The notes under the pieces were generated by a model, which searched no databases, had not been told where the DNA came from, and saw only the letters and a list, made by a program, of their open reading frames with translations. From Streptomyces sp. NRRL F-2664 (GTDB lineage Bacteria; Actinomycetota; Actinomycetes; Streptomycetales; Streptomycetaceae): a DNA stretch of 64,000 bases. The DNA is taken from the NCBI RefSeq assembly GCF_000719345.1, contig NZ_JOFX01000008.1, positions 109,425 to 173,424 of the forward strand, in the 5' to 3' direction. Positions 8,573-16,559 of this stretch are shown in pieces; position 1 is the stretch's first letter; every line of letters starts with the position of its first letter. The translations under genes were made by a program, and so were the position numbers.

Positions 8573-10192
8573 TCAGATGCGGCCGGCGAGGGCCTGGAAA
8601 TCGGACCAGGGCAGCTGGGGCGTCCGCGCGTCCCACACCTTCTGGGACAGGGCCGCCAGCGGCATCCTGATGCCCGCCGCCACCTGGTCCTGGGTCTGCG
8701 CGCCGGCCAGGTCGGCCCAGACCGCGAGCCGCCCGCCCAGGATCTGGCCGTCGTAGGAGGCCGGGACGGGGGTGCTGCCGCGCAGGACGAGCGGGGTCCA
8801 CTGCTCGTAGATCCGCCGGCCGGTGGGGTAGGTGAACTCGTTCGGCTCGCCGAGGACGTAGTAGAGGTACTCGTCGTTGAGGTTCACGAGCTTGCGGCCC
8901 TCTTGGAGGTACTCCAGCGGCGGACGGGCGCCGATCTCCTTGCCGGTCCAGTAGTCGACCTGGATGTCCTTGGCCGCGCTCGTCACGCCGCCGGCGAAGA
9001 AGCCGTCGTTCCATGCCTTGAGCGCCTTGCCCGACGGGCGGACGACCGCGGCACGGTCGTTGAGCCATCCCGTGGCCAGGTCCTGCACGCGGGCGGAGGG
9101 CCCGTAGCGCTGCTGCGCCGCGCGGGCGAGCTGCGGGAAGGAGGCCTGCGGGTCCCGGACGACCAGCGCCTGGTACTCGTCGGCGCCGAGGTGCCAGGCA
9201 CCGCCGGGGAACAGCGGCCGGTACTCGCGCAGCAGGTCGTCGATCAGCGCGGCCGAGGCCGGGTTGGATATGTCCACCGCTCCCTTGACGGCCCTTCCGC
9301 TCACATCCCGCAGCTGCAGGTCCGGGTGGGCGCGCAGCACCGCGCCGAGGTGACCGGGCGAGTCGATCTCGGGCACCACCGTGATGTGCAGCCGGGAGGC
9401 GAGCGCCGTGATGTCGCGGACCTGCGCCTTGGTCAGGTGCGGGGTGGACACGATCTCGGGGTGGCTGTCGGACTGGATCCGGAAGGCCTGGTCGTCGGAG
9501 AAGTGCAGGCCGAGCTGGTTGAGCTTGAGATCGGCCATCTCGCGCAGTCGGCCCTTGATCCAGTCGGGCGTGAAGTGCTTCCGCGCTATGTCGAGGTTGA
9601 GGCCGCGCTGCGGTTTGGCGGGGCCGTCCCGGACGGTGCCCTCGGGGGCGGAGCCTGCGGCGCGCACGGCCTGTTTGAGGGTGCGGGTGCCGTAGAAGAC
9701 GCCGGCCTCGTCGGGGCCGGCGATGCGGACGCGGCCGTCCTGCACGGTGAGCGTGTACGACTCGGGCGTGCCCGCGCCCTCCACGGAGAGCTCCACGTCG
9801 CCGGCGCGCGGCGCCGCGGGCCCGCCGTGGGCGAGGCCCAGTTCCTCGGCGAGCAACCGGGCCTCGTCGCCGAGTGCGGCCGTGTCGTCCGGCGCGACGA
9901 CGACGCGGGCGCCGGGGGCGGGCTTCCAGCCGGGGCCGCGGGCCGGCTCGTGTTCCCGTACGGCCGGGATGGTGCGGGGGGCCGCGGACAGGGCGTAGGT
10001 GGGCGACGGGGCCGGCGGGGTGGGGGCGGCGGCCGGGGCGGTCGTGGTGCCGGCCGCGCGGGGCGCCGTGGGGCTGGGGGCGCGCACCTCGTCGGAGGCG
10101 GCCGTGCAGCCCGGGAGGGCAAGGCTGACCAGCGCGGCGGCCGCTGCCGTCGCGAGGGCGTGGATCCTCCTGTGCCGCTCAAGTTTCCGCAT
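8573..10192 (-). CDS. Beta-N-acetylhexosaminidase lipoprotein (GH20)
   Basis: ATG at 10192 (MRKLERHRR) starts a lipoprotein signal with lipobox LALPGC (Cys 29). A 50-residue Pro/Thr/Ala linker follows, then a GH20b-type domain (about 75-190) and the GH20 TIM barrel starting at RGLNLDIARKHF. The catalytic Asp-Glu pair is D338-E339 in HLGADEY; HFSDDQAFRIQ and PEIDSPGHLGA are further family blocks. The enzyme removes terminal GlcNAc/GalNAc by substrate-assisted catalysis and would sit on the outer membrane face, fitting chitin-fragment or peptidoglycan-sugar use. A GH18 enzyme is encoded at 25.9 kb, but the two are not linked. Confidence 0.9.
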   Translation of the reverse strand: MRKLERHRRIHALATAAAAALVSLALPGCTAASDEVRAPSPTAPRAAGTTTAPAAAPTPPAPSPTYALSAAPRTIPAVREHEPARGPGWKPAPGARVVVAPDDTAALGDEARLLAEELGLAHGGPAAPRAGDVELSVEGAGTPESYTLTVQDGRVRIAGPDEAGVFYGTRTLKQAVRAAGSAPEGTVRDGPAKPQRGLNLDIARKHFTPDWIKGRLREMADLKLNQLGLHFSDDQAFRIQSDSHPEIVSTPHLTKAQVRDITALASRLHITVVPEIDSPGHLGAVLRAHPDLQLRDVSGRAVKGAVDISNPASAALIDDLLREYRPLFPGGAWHLGADEYQALVVRDPQASFPQLARAAQQRYGPSARVQDLATGWLNDRAAVVRPSGKALKAWNDGFFAGGVTSAAKDIQVDYWTGKEIGARPPLEYLQEGRKLVNLNDEYLYYVLGEPNEFTYPTGRRIYEQWTPLVLRGSTPVPASYDGQILGGRLAVWADLAGAQTQDQVAAGIRMPLAALSQKVWDARTPQLPWSDFQALAGRI

Positions 10193-10256
10193 GTGATGCA
10201 CCCGTGTCCCCCGTACCAACGTGGCACGGGGGCCACGCTCGCGCGACCCGGCGGTC

Positions 10257-10691
10257 TCAGACCAGGGCGTCGAGTGCCGCGGCGGCGAAGGCGTGGTCCT
10301 GCTCGGGAGCACCGCCGCCGACGCCCACGGCCCCGACGAGCCGGCCGCCGCGGTGGACCGGCAGTCCGCCCGCGATGAACAGCAGCGGGCGGTCCAGGGC
10401 GGTGGGCAGCGTGTGGAAGGGACCGTCGGGGCGGACCGCATCGGCCAGGTCGGCGGTCGGCGCGTCGAGCTGGAGGGCCGTGTAGGCCTTGCGGGTGCTG
10501 GTCTCGCCGGAGATCAGTACGGCCCGGTCGTCACGGCGGAAGGCCAGCAGGTGGCCGCCGGCGTCGAGGACGGTGACGCTGACCGCGGCCCCGGCCGCCG
10601 CGGCGGCGGAGGCGGCCGTGGTGACGAGCCGTTCGGCGTCCTCGGTGGTCAGGGGGGTGACGGCGGTACGGGTGGCGGTGGGAGTGGACAT
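10257..10691 (-). CDS. GlcG/HbpS-family protein (DUF336)
   Basis: 144 residues from ATG 10691. The family pattern is clear: LTTEDAERLVTTAASAA, VSVTVLDAGGHLLAFRRDD, TSTRKAYTAL, and the final block LVGAVGVGGGAPEQDHAFAAAAL. Members include GlcG and the haem-binding HbpS of Streptomyces, which forms octamers and modulates the SenS-SenR sensor pair. There is no signal peptide and no sensor-kinase pair here, so it is more like the cytosolic GlcG branch. The start is 32 bp after the stop of the MFS gene on the same strand, so both probably share the transcript controlled by the divergent MarR. Confidence 0.82.
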   Translation of the reverse strand: MSTPTATRTAVTPLTTEDAERLVTTAASAAAAAGAAVSVTVLDAGGHLLAFRRDDRAVLISGETSTRKAYTALQLDAPTADLADAVRPDGPFHTLPTALDRPLLFIAGGLPVHRGGRLVGAVGVGGGAPEQDHAFAAAALDALV

Positions 10692-10723
10692 GCCGGTGTC
10701 TCCTTGAGGGGGGTGTACGGGGA

Positions 10724-11950
10724 TCAGTGGTGGCCGGCCGCGGCGGCGGTCGCCTCGCGGGCCGCGGGTGCGGCCACCCGGTCGGCGGGGGCGGTCCGCC
10801 CGGCCGTACGGCGCTCCAGTGCGCCGGACACGAGGGCCAGTGCCAGGGCCGAGGCGGCGAGTGCGGCGCCGACCCAGTCGGGGGCGGTCCAGCCGAGGCC
10901 GGCGGCGATCACGAGCCCGCCGAGCCAGGCGGCGAGCGCGTTGCCCAGGTTGAAGGCGCCGATGTTGACGGCGGAGGCCAGGGTGGGCGCGCCGGCGGCC
11001 TGGTCGAGGACGCGCTTCTGCAGCGGGGGCACGGTGGCGAAGCCGAGGGCGCCGATCAGGACGACGGTGACGGCGGCGCCGGCCTTGCTGTGGGCGGTAA
11101 GGGTGAAGACGGCCAGGGTGGCGGCGAGGGCGCCCAGGGACACGTAGAGCATGGGCATCAGGGCACGGTCGGCGTAGCGGCCGCCGACGAGGTTGCCGGC
11201 GACCATGCCGAGGCCGAAGAGGACGAGGAGCCAGGTCACGGAGGAGTCGGCGAAGCCGGCGACCTCGGTCATCATCGGCGTGATGTAGGTGATCGCGGCG
11301 AAGACCCCGCCGAAGCCGAGGACGGTCATGGCCATCGCGAGGAGCACCTGGACGTTGCGGAAGGCGGCGAGCTCGCGGCGGACGCGAACCCCGCCGGCGG
11401 GCCGGGGCAGGTCGGGCACCAGGCGGGCGATGCCGAGCAGTCCCACGACGCCGAGGGCGGCCACGATCAGGAAGGTGACGCGCCAGCCCAGGGTCTGGCC
11501 GACGAGGGTGCCGAGCGGGACGCCGACGACGTTGGCCACGGTGAGCCCGGTGAACATCATGGCGATCGCGCCGGCCTTCCTCTCGGGGGCGACGAGCTCG
11601 GCGGCGACGACCGCGCCGATGCCGAAGAAGGCGCCGTGGGCGAGCGAGGCGACGACGCGGCCCGTCAGCATGACGCCGAAGGCCGGGGCGAGGGCGGAGA
11701 GCACGTTGCCGGCGATGAAGAGGCCCATCAGGAGCATCAGCATGCGCTTGCGGGGGATGCGGGTGCCGAGCACGGTCATGAGGGGGGCACCCAGGACGAC
11801 GCCGAGGGCGTAGCCGGTGAACAGGAAGCCCGCGGTGGGGATCGAGACGCCGTAGTCGGCGGCGACCTCGGGCAGCAGGCCCATGATCACGAATTCCGTG
11901 GTGCCGATTCCGAAGGCCCCGACGGCGAGGGCGAGCAGTGCGAGAGGCAT
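10724..11950 (-). CDS. MFS exporter of the DHA1 (AraJ/Cml-like) type
   Basis: ATG at 11950 (MPLALLAL) is the first start after the divergent promoter region; the open frame to 12037 would run into the operator. The 408-residue protein has twelve predicted helices. The first helix carries GAFGIGTTEFVIMGLLPEVA, diagnostic of the AraJ/YdhP/Cmr group, followed by the motif A loop GTRIPRKRML. Members pump out sugars, arabinose analogues or antibiotics such as chloramphenicol. Divergent MarR gene and tandem operator repeats imply inducible export of an aromatic or antibiotic compound; the substrate is not predictable. Confidence 0.88.
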   Translation of the reverse strand: MPLALLALAVGAFGIGTTEFVIMGLLPEVAADYGVSIPTAGFLFTGYALGVVLGAPLMTVLGTRIPRKRMLMLLMGLFIAGNVLSALAPAFGVMLTGRVVASLAHGAFFGIGAVVAAELVAPERKAGAIAMMFTGLTVANVVGVPLGTLVGQTLGWRVTFLIVAALGVVGLLGIARLVPDLPRPAGGVRVRRELAAFRNVQVLLAMAMTVLGFGGVFAAITYITPMMTEVAGFADSSVTWLLVLFGLGMVAGNLVGGRYADRALMPMLYVSLGALAATLAVFTLTAHSKAGAAVTVVLIGALGFATVPPLQKRVLDQAAGAPTLASAVNIGAFNLGNALAAWLGGLVIAAGLGWTAPDWVGAALAASALALALVSGALERRTAGRTAPADRVAAPAAREATAAAAGHH

Positions 11951-12050
11951 GGGGAGGTGCCCTCCAGGGAGGTGGTGGTGCGTGCGGTGTGGTGCGGTCT
12001 GCGCCCATCGACTGATCGATGCCTGCGCCGCCAACACGCGTCCACATTAA

Positions 12051-12100
12051 TTGCAGGCGCGGGATATTTGCAAGCGCGGGATATTGCGGTGTTGGCATAT
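12051..12100. promoter_or_regulatory. Tandem 17-bp repeats in the MFS-MarR divergent promoter
   Basis: TTGCAGGCGCGGGATAT (12051-12067) is followed without gap by TTGCAAGCGCGGGATAT (12068-12084), differing at one base. A degenerate third copy, TTGCGGTGTTGGCATAT, overlaps it by one base (12084-12100). The block sits 40 bp upstream of the MarR start (12140) and 100 bp from the MFS start (11950). It is the likely MarR-binding site; its direct-repeat form is unusual for MarR, which normally binds inverted repeats. Confidence 0.6.
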
Positions 12101-12139
12101 CCTGGGGGTACACGCCCGCACCGATGACGGAGGAGAGCC

Positions 12140-12595
12140 ATGACGGCCACGGACGGCGCGCTCACCGCCCTTTCCCAGGGCTGGTGCGCCCTCTCGCTGC
12201 TGCACGGCCGCATCGAGGCGCACATCGAGCGGGCCCTGCAGGCAGGCCACGGCCTCAGCGTCCGCGAGTACTCGTTGCTCGACGTCCTGAGCCGACAGCA
12301 CGACGGGCCGGGCGGACACCTGCGGATGCACCAGGTCGCCGACTCGGTGGTGCTCAGCCAGAGCGCGACGACACGGTTGGTGAGCAGGCTGGAGGACCGC
12401 GGTCTGCTGAACCGGTACCTCTGCGACACGGACCGCCGGGGCATCTACACCGACGTGAGCGAGTCGGGCCTCGCCCTGCTGGCCGCGGCCCGCCCCACGA
12501 ACGACACCGCCCTGCGCGAAGCGCTCGACGAGGCAGCGCGCAATCCGGAACTGGCCCCGCTGGTCGCGGCCGTGGAGAACCTCCGCAGGCCCTGA
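12140..12595 (+). CDS. MarR-family transcriptional regulator
   Basis: ATG at 12140 follows GGAGGAGAG. The 151-residue product is a normal single-domain MarR protein: dimer helices at both ends and a winged helix at about 45-105 with LRMHQVADSVVLSQSATTRLVSRLEDRGLL as recognition part and the wing RYLCDTDRRGIYTDVSESG. It is divergent from the MFS and GlcG/HbpS-like genes, the classical arrangement for a ligand-relieved repressor of an efflux pump. The ligand is unknown; tandem repeats in the intergenic DNA are the candidate operator. Confidence 0.88.
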   Translation: MTATDGALTALSQGWCALSLLHGRIEAHIERALQAGHGLSVREYSLLDVLSRQHDGPGGHLRMHQVADSVVLSQSATTRLVSRLEDRGLLNRYLCDTDRRGIYTDVSESGLALLAAARPTNDTALREALDEAARNPELAPLVAAVENLRRP

Positions 12596-12619
12596 CGTGC
12601 GCAGCCGCTGACGCCGCCG

Positions 12620-12656
12620 AGCCGTACGGACCGGGCCGGGGCCCGTCCGTACGGCT
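12620..12656. terminator. Hairpin terminator between marR-like and anti-sigma-like genes
   Basis: AGCCGTACGGAC (12620-12631) pairs perfectly with GTCCGTACGGCT (12645-12656). It lies between the convergent stops at 12595 and 12661 and can serve both directions. Confidence 0.75.
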
Positions 12657-12660
12657 TCCG

Positions 12661-13194
12661 TCACGACCCGGACGGCGGCGGGGACGAGGTGGCCACCGCA
12701 CCCGGGGTGACGGACGAGCCGCGCGAGGGCGTGAGCGGCGCCGAACGCTGCGGCGAGGCCTGCGCCGACGGGCTCCCCGACCGTAGGGGGAGGGGGAACC
12801 CGGACGGGCCCGACGACCGGTCGACGCTCGGCGCCGGGCCCGGCCGGCTCGCCGACTGCGTCGGCGTCGGAGTCGGCGTGCTGCCGGTGTCCGGACCCGG
12901 GGAGGTGACCTGCGGCGGCGTAGTGGCGGGCAGCCGGGGGCCGGGCGGCGCGTCCGGACCCAGCACCAGGTACCCGAGCCCGGCGGCCGCGGCCGCCACC
13001 AGACCCGCGACCGGCAGCGCGAACCGGCGCACCCCCTCCCGCGACCGCCGCCCGGCCCGCGTTCCCGGCGGGCGCGCCGGGCGCAGCCGGCGGAAGTCGA
13101 CGCTGTCCGCCCGTGCGTCGAGCGCCTGGCGCAGCCTGCGCTCCACGGGGCGCTCCCCCGGGTGTGCGCCGAGGCGCTCGCCGTCGGGCGTCAT
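12661..13194 (-). CDS. Single-span membrane protein, probable anti-sigma partner of the upstream ECF factor
   Basis: The ATG at 13194 overlaps the sigma-factor stop by four bases (ATGA), so the two proteins are made together. The 177 residues comprise a cytosolic N-terminal ~55 residues (GERPVERRLRQALDARADSVDFRRLRP), one membrane helix at about 60-80 (ALPVAGLVAAAAAGLGYLVLG) and an outer Pro/Ser/Thr-rich tail. No zinc-binding anti-sigma (ZAS) HxxxCxxC motif is present. The role as anti-sigma factor is inferred from position and topology only; such tails in Streptomyces SigE-type operons often belong to regulators of unproven function. Confidence 0.7.
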   Translation of the reverse strand: MTPDGERLGAHPGERPVERRLRQALDARADSVDFRRLRPARPPGTRAGRRSREGVRRFALPVAGLVAAAAAGLGYLVLGPDAPPGPRLPATTPPQVTSPGPDTGSTPTPTPTQSASRPGPAPSVDRSSGPSGFPLPLRSGSPSAQASPQRSAPLTPSRGSSVTPGAVATSSPPPSGS

Positions 13195-13880
13195 ATCCGT
13201 CCCTCCAGATTCCGTTCCAGCGCGTCCAGGCCTCGGCTCGCGTTGGACTTCACCGCCCCGCGGCTGATCCCCAGGGTGGCCGCGATCTCCGCCTCGCTGA
13301 GGTCCGCCCAGTACCGCAGGACGAGGACCTGCCGGCGGCGGGGGGTGAGCCGGGCGAGCGCGGCGAGCACCTCGCGGTGCGCCTCGTCGAGGACCACATG
13401 GTCCTCGGCGGACGGTTCGGCGGCCGCGGGCGGCGGGGTCCAGGCCCGCACGGTGCGCCGACGGCGCAGGACCGACCGGGCGGTGTTCACGACCGCGGTG
13501 CGCAGGTAGCCGAGGGCGTTGTCGACATCGGCGATCCGCTCCCCGTGGCGCCGGTACAGGGCCGTGAAGGCGTCCTGGACCACGTCCTCGGCGGTGGCCA
13601 GGTCGTCGACCAGCAGAACCGCCAGCCGGACCATGCCCAGTCGGTGCGCGTGGTAGAGCTCCGTGACGGAGGGCGGCTTCTCGTCGTCCGCGCCCGGGTG
13701 GGCATGGGACTGCGCCGGCGTGTACCGGGAGCCGTACGGGGACCCGTACGCCGGGCCGGACGGGCGCGGCGAGACCCGTGGGGCCGCGGAGCGTTCGCGG
13801 CGCAGCAATGACCACGGGCCCCGCCACGCCCGGCCGAAGCCGGGCACGAGGGGGCCGACGGGTGGTGCGATGTGGAGCAC
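13191..13880 (-). CDS. ECF RNA polymerase sigma factor (SigE-family group)
   Basis: I choose GTG 13880 because TGAGGAA lies just upstream; it is eight bases after the stop of the LAHTG-protein gene. The 229-residue product has an N-terminal extension of about 70 residues, then sigma region 2 (ELYHAHRLGMVRLAVLLVDDLATAEDVVQDAF) and region 4 (LTPRRRQVLVLRYWADLSEAEIAATLGISRGAVKSN). Region 4 ending GAVKSNASRGLDALE is characteristic of the actinobacterial SigE/SigM-like group with membrane-bound partners. It should direct RNA polymerase to a small regulon; its target promoter is not visible here. Confidence 0.9.
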   Translation of the reverse strand: MLHIAPPVGPLVPGFGRAWRGPWSLLRRERSAAPRVSPRPSGPAYGSPYGSRYTPAQSHAHPGADDEKPPSVTELYHAHRLGMVRLAVLLVDDLATAEDVVQDAFTALYRRHGERIADVDNALGYLRTAVVNTARSVLRRRRTVRAWTPPPAAAEPSAEDHVVLDEAHREVLAALARLTPRRRQVLVLRYWADLSEAEIAATLGISRGAVKSNASRGLDALERNLEGRI

Positions 13881-13888
13881 GGGGTTCC

Positions 13889-14347
13889 TCAGTTGTTCGT
13901 GCGGCGCCGCACGGCGTAGAGCGCTGCGGCGCCGGCGAGGACCAGCCCGGTCGCCCCCGCCCCCATCGCGAGGGTCGTCGCCGAGGAGCCAGTGTGCGCG
14001 AGCTCGGCGCCTGCGTCGGCCCCGACCGGCGCCGCGGCCGGGGTGGAGGGGGATGCGCTGGGCCCGGTGCTCGCGCCTGCGGCGCTCGGCGAGGCGATCG
14101 GCGCGGCGCTCGCGGACGCGCCGCCCGCGCCCCTGCCGCCGCCGGAGGGGGTGCTGACCGACGGGGCAGGAGCGGGTCCCCCCTGGCTGGGCGAGGCGCT
14201 CGCCGGGACGCTGACCGACGGGGAGGGTGCGGCCGAGGCGCCGCCGGCGGCGTGGGCGGGACCGGCCAGGGCGAGGGCCGTGCCCGCGGCGGCTGCGGCG
14301 ACGGCCGTGCGGCGGACGGCCAGGGGGACACACTTCAGGTTGTTCAC
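13889..14347 (-). CDS. LAHTG sortase-anchored wall protein, Pro/Ser/Ala-rich
   Basis: GTG at 14347 follows GGAG at suitable spacing. The 152-residue product has a signal peptide (cleavage near GPAHA-AGGAS), about 80 residues of low-complexity Ala/Ser/Pro/Gly sequence, and a sorting signal LAHTG, hydrophobic helix and basic end RRRTNN. LAxTG is the motif used by class E sortases of Streptomyces. The protein has no recognisable enzymatic domain and would be a wall-linked stalk or spacer. It is the first gene of a unit with the ECF sigma factor and the tail-anchored protein; this suggests the sigma factor may respond to cell-wall state. Confidence 0.8.
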   Translation of the reverse strand: MNNLKCVPLAVRRTAVAAAAAGTALALAGPAHAAGGASAAPSPSVSVPASASPSQGGPAPAPSVSTPSGGGRGAGGASASAAPIASPSAAGASTGPSASPSTPAAAPVGADAGAELAHTGSSATTLAMGAGATGLVLAGAAALYAVRRRTNN

Positions 14348-14523
14348 GGTGGTTCTCCACGGTCGGTTCGGGGACGCGGGACTGCGCCCCTTCACCCCCG
14401 CACGACGCGCGACCCGCCGGGAGGTTGCCGCCGCTCGCGAGAAATCTTCGGCCGGGCGTCAACGGGCGACGAGGCCCTCGCCCCCGGCGCACACCGCACC
14501 CGCCCCACCCGCCGTGCCCCCGG

Positions 14524-15153
14524 TCAGGACCTGCGGCGGGCGTAGCAGAACAGGTGTTCCTCCGGGCCCGCGCCCTCGTCGGCGGGGTGGAACGTCGCGG
14601 TGTGGTGGTGCAGCACATCGAGGCCCCGGTCGGCGAGCCTGGCCAGGTGGTCCTCCGTGGAGAGGCTGCTGACGGTGACCTCGTGGCCCATCCACTCGAT
14701 GTCCAGGCCCCGGATGTCCCCGGGCACCGTGGCCATCACGAAGTAGCCGCCGGGCGCGGTCCAGGCGGCCATCCGGTCCAGCGCCGCCGCGACCTCCGGC
14801 TGGTCCATGACCAGCAGCGGGAAGAAGGAGCACACCGCGTCGAAGCCGCCGGGCGGCGGGGTGTAGGTGCGTACGTCGGCCTGCTCGAAGCGGGCCTGCG
14901 GGACCCTGGCGCGGGCCAGGGCGACCATGGCCGCCGACACGTCGATGCCGATCACGTCGCATCCGGCCCGGACCAGTGCCTCGGCGGTGGGCCGACCGGT
15001 ACCGCTGCCCACATCCAGTACGCGGGCTCCCGCGGACAGCCGGGCGGTGAGCCAGTCGAGGGCCTCGATCTGGCCGGGCACCTGCCCGAAGACCTCCTCG
15101 TAGCGCTCCCCCAGCGCGTCGAACACCTCTGCCGCTGACGTGCGTCGACCCAT
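14524..15153 (-). CDS. Class I SAM-dependent methyltransferase
   Basis: 209 residues from ATG 15153. Motif I is VLDVGSGTGRPTAEAL, followed by acidic strand 2 VIGIDVSAAMVALAR and motif-like FEQADVRTYTPPPGGFDAV, so SAM binding is clear. The C-terminal half (DIEWMGHEVTVSSLSTEDHLARLADRGLDVL) resembles the small-molecule methyltransferases of the UbiE/Methyltransf_11 and _25 type. The substrate is unknown and no biosynthetic neighbours point to one. It is a single gene. Confidence 0.85.
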   Translation of the reverse strand: MGRRTSAAEVFDALGERYEEVFGQVPGQIEALDWLTARLSAGARVLDVGSGTGRPTAEALVRAGCDVIGIDVSAAMVALARARVPQARFEQADVRTYTPPPGGFDAVCSFFPLLVMDQPEVAAALDRMAAWTAPGGYFVMATVPGDIRGLDIEWMGHEVTVSSLSTEDHLARLADRGLDVLHHHTATFHPADEGAGPEEHLFCYARRRS

Positions 15154-15203
15154 CGGCCCGCCGCCCCTTCGTCCGTCGGAGGGGAACCACCGTACATGGG
15201 CGG

Positions 15204-15578
15204 TCAGGTGGAGGCGGGCACCAGGACGACAGCCGTTCCGTAGGCGCACACCTCGGTCCCGACGTCGGCCGCGTCGGTGACGTCGAAGCGCATCATCAGC
15301 ACGGCGTTCGCACCGCGCGCCTTGGCCTGCTCGACGAGCCGGTCCATCGCCTGACTGCGGGTCTGGACGAGGGTCTTGGTGAGGCCCTTCAACTCACCGC
15401 CGATCATCGACTTGAGGCCGGCGCCGATCTGGCTGCCCAGGTGACGGGAGCGCACCGTGAGGCCGAAGACCTCGCCGATGACCCGCTCGACCCGGTAGCC
15501 GGGGACGTCGTTGGTCGTCACGACGAGGACGCCGGTCTCGTGCGCGCCGGCCCCGCCGCCGTAGTCATCGATACCCAT
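15204..15578 (-). CDS. YbjQ/UPF0145 family protein
   Basis: 124 residues from ATG 15578. The YbjQ fold is recognised by VLVVTTNDVPGYRVERVIGEVFGLTVRS, GELKGLTKTLVQTRSQAMDRLVEQAKARGANAV and MRFDVTD. This small pentameric cytosolic family has been called heavy-metal-binding on structural grounds only, and the function is not established. No metal transporter gene is nearby. Confidence 0.85.
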   Translation of the reverse strand: MGIDDYGGGAGAHETGVLVVTTNDVPGYRVERVIGEVFGLTVRSRHLGSQIGAGLKSMIGGELKGLTKTLVQTRSQAMDRLVEQAKARGANAVLMMRFDVTDAADVGTEVCAYGTAVVLVPAST

Positions 15579-15980
15579 GCGCCCTACTGTGGCGCCGCCC
15601 GCCGGCGCCCGCATCCGGGAAGTACCGGCGATGAGGGCATTCGGGCGGCGGGTGCCGTGCGGAGAGGGGGGCACGGGCCCGGTGGCCCGTGCCGGTTCCC
15701 AGCACCATGCCGGACTCGCGTCGCGTCCGTACAGTGCTGCTCTGCCGGCCGACCGGCCGGCGGTGGCCCTGTCCCCCCGGGGCCCGCCACGCGGCCGTGC
15801 CCGTACGGGGGCGGGCACGCCGCCTCCCCCGGTGGACAGATTGGTCATATCGGGCTAAAGGCCGGTGAGCCACCGGGGCTGCGGTCGCCGCCCTGGTCAT
15901 AGTCGTCCGTGGCAACCGTCCGTTGCCATCCCGTGCCGCGTGCCGCGGCCGGTCGGACGTCTTCACAGAGGAGTCGGCTC
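15579..15980. other. Divergent intergenic region with one hairpin
   Basis: 402 bp between the YbjQ gene (minus) and the SH3-like gene (plus). It contains a perfect 10-bp hairpin, GGCACGGGCC (15670-15679) with GGCCCGTGCC (15684-15693), loop CGGT. The last 140 bp are less GC-rich (around ATTGGTCATATCGGGCTAAA, 15840-15859) and probably hold the SH3-gene promoter. I see no reliable coding sequence in it. Confidence 0.5.
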
Positions 15981-16550
15981 ATGCTGAAGCCCACCAGAAC
16001 CATCCTCGCTCTCGCCACCGGAAGCCTGGTTCTCGGTCTGCTCGGGGTGGGCGCCGCCGTCGCGGACGAGGGTCCGCGGGAGATCATCGTCGGCGAGGGG
16101 CCCGCGTCCGCGCAGCCCGGCGGGTACCCGTACGACCGGTACGCCTTCGGCAAGGTCGTCTCCCGGGGCCCGCTGAAGGTCCGCAGCAAGCCGACCACCA
16201 CGTCGCGCGCCGTCGGCCAGGTGCAGCCGAACAGCCGGGTCGAGATCGAGTGCAAGAAGTACGGCGAGAACGTCTCGGGCAACCGCGTCTGGTACCGCCT
16301 GCACGACGACCGCGAGAACGGGGACAACGGCTCCGACCGTGAGGACATGGACCGCGAGGACATGGACCGCGAGGACATGGACCGCGAGGACATGGACCGC
16401 GAAGACATGGACCGCGAAGACATGGACCGCGAAGACATGGACCGCGAGGACACGGGCCGCGAGGACCGTCGCGCGAAGGCCTACGAGCAGGAGCGCTGGG
16501 TCTCCGCCCGCTACGTCAGGAACCTCTCCGAGGTGAAGTACTGCCGCTGA
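15981..16550 (+). CDS. Secreted SH3-like protein with a DREDM repeat insert
   Basis: ATG at 15981 has AGAGGAG upstream at 15967. The 189-residue product has a signal peptide (cleaved near AAVADEG) and a bacterial SH3-type domain, RGPLKVRSKPTTTSRAVGQV and VEIECKKYGENVSGNRVWYRL, which is continued after the insert by QERWVSARYVRNLSEVKYCR. Between strands of this domain sit eight tandem 5-residue units (seven DREDM and one DREDT), residues 119-158, a highly charged acidic/basic spacer. Two cysteines could form a disulphide bridge across the domain. SH3_3-like domains bind peptidoglycan or peptides; the repeat may bind metal or simply space the domain. Confidence 0.8.
   Translation: MLKPTRTILALATGSLVLGLLGVGAAVADEGPREIIVGEGPASAQPGGYPYDRYAFGKVVSRGPLKVRSKPTTTSRAVGQVQPNSRVEIECKKYGENVSGNRVWYRLHDDRENGDNGSDREDMDREDMDREDMDREDMDREDMDREDMDREDMDREDTGREDRRAKAYEQERWVSARYVRNLSEVKYCR
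16335..16454 (+). repeat. 15-bp minisatellite coding for DREDM units
   Basis: Eight consecutive 15-bp units of the form GACCGCGAGGACATG. Units differ by synonymous changes only (GAG/GAA, CGT/CGC), except the last, which reads DREDT. The GAA variants cluster in units 4-6 or so, showing stepwise duplication of neighbouring units. All copies keep frame with the host gene. Confidence 0.9.
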
Positions 16551-16559
16551 CCCACCGGG

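Noticed and set aside
7235..10378. Long plus-strand open frame of more than 1000 codons
   Set aside because: It overlaps, out of frame or antisense, the endonuclease, DUF3040, GH20 and HbpS-like genes, has no domain content and is rich in Arg/Gly/Pro. High GC content gives such shadow frames.
10257..10691. HbpS of a SenS-SenR haem system
   Set aside because: There is no signal peptide and no sensor kinase or response regulator gene next to it; its partner is an MFS exporter.
16335..16454. Short tandem repeats as a possible CRISPR
   Set aside because: Units of 15 bp without spacers, in frame in a coding sequence; it is a coding minisatellite.
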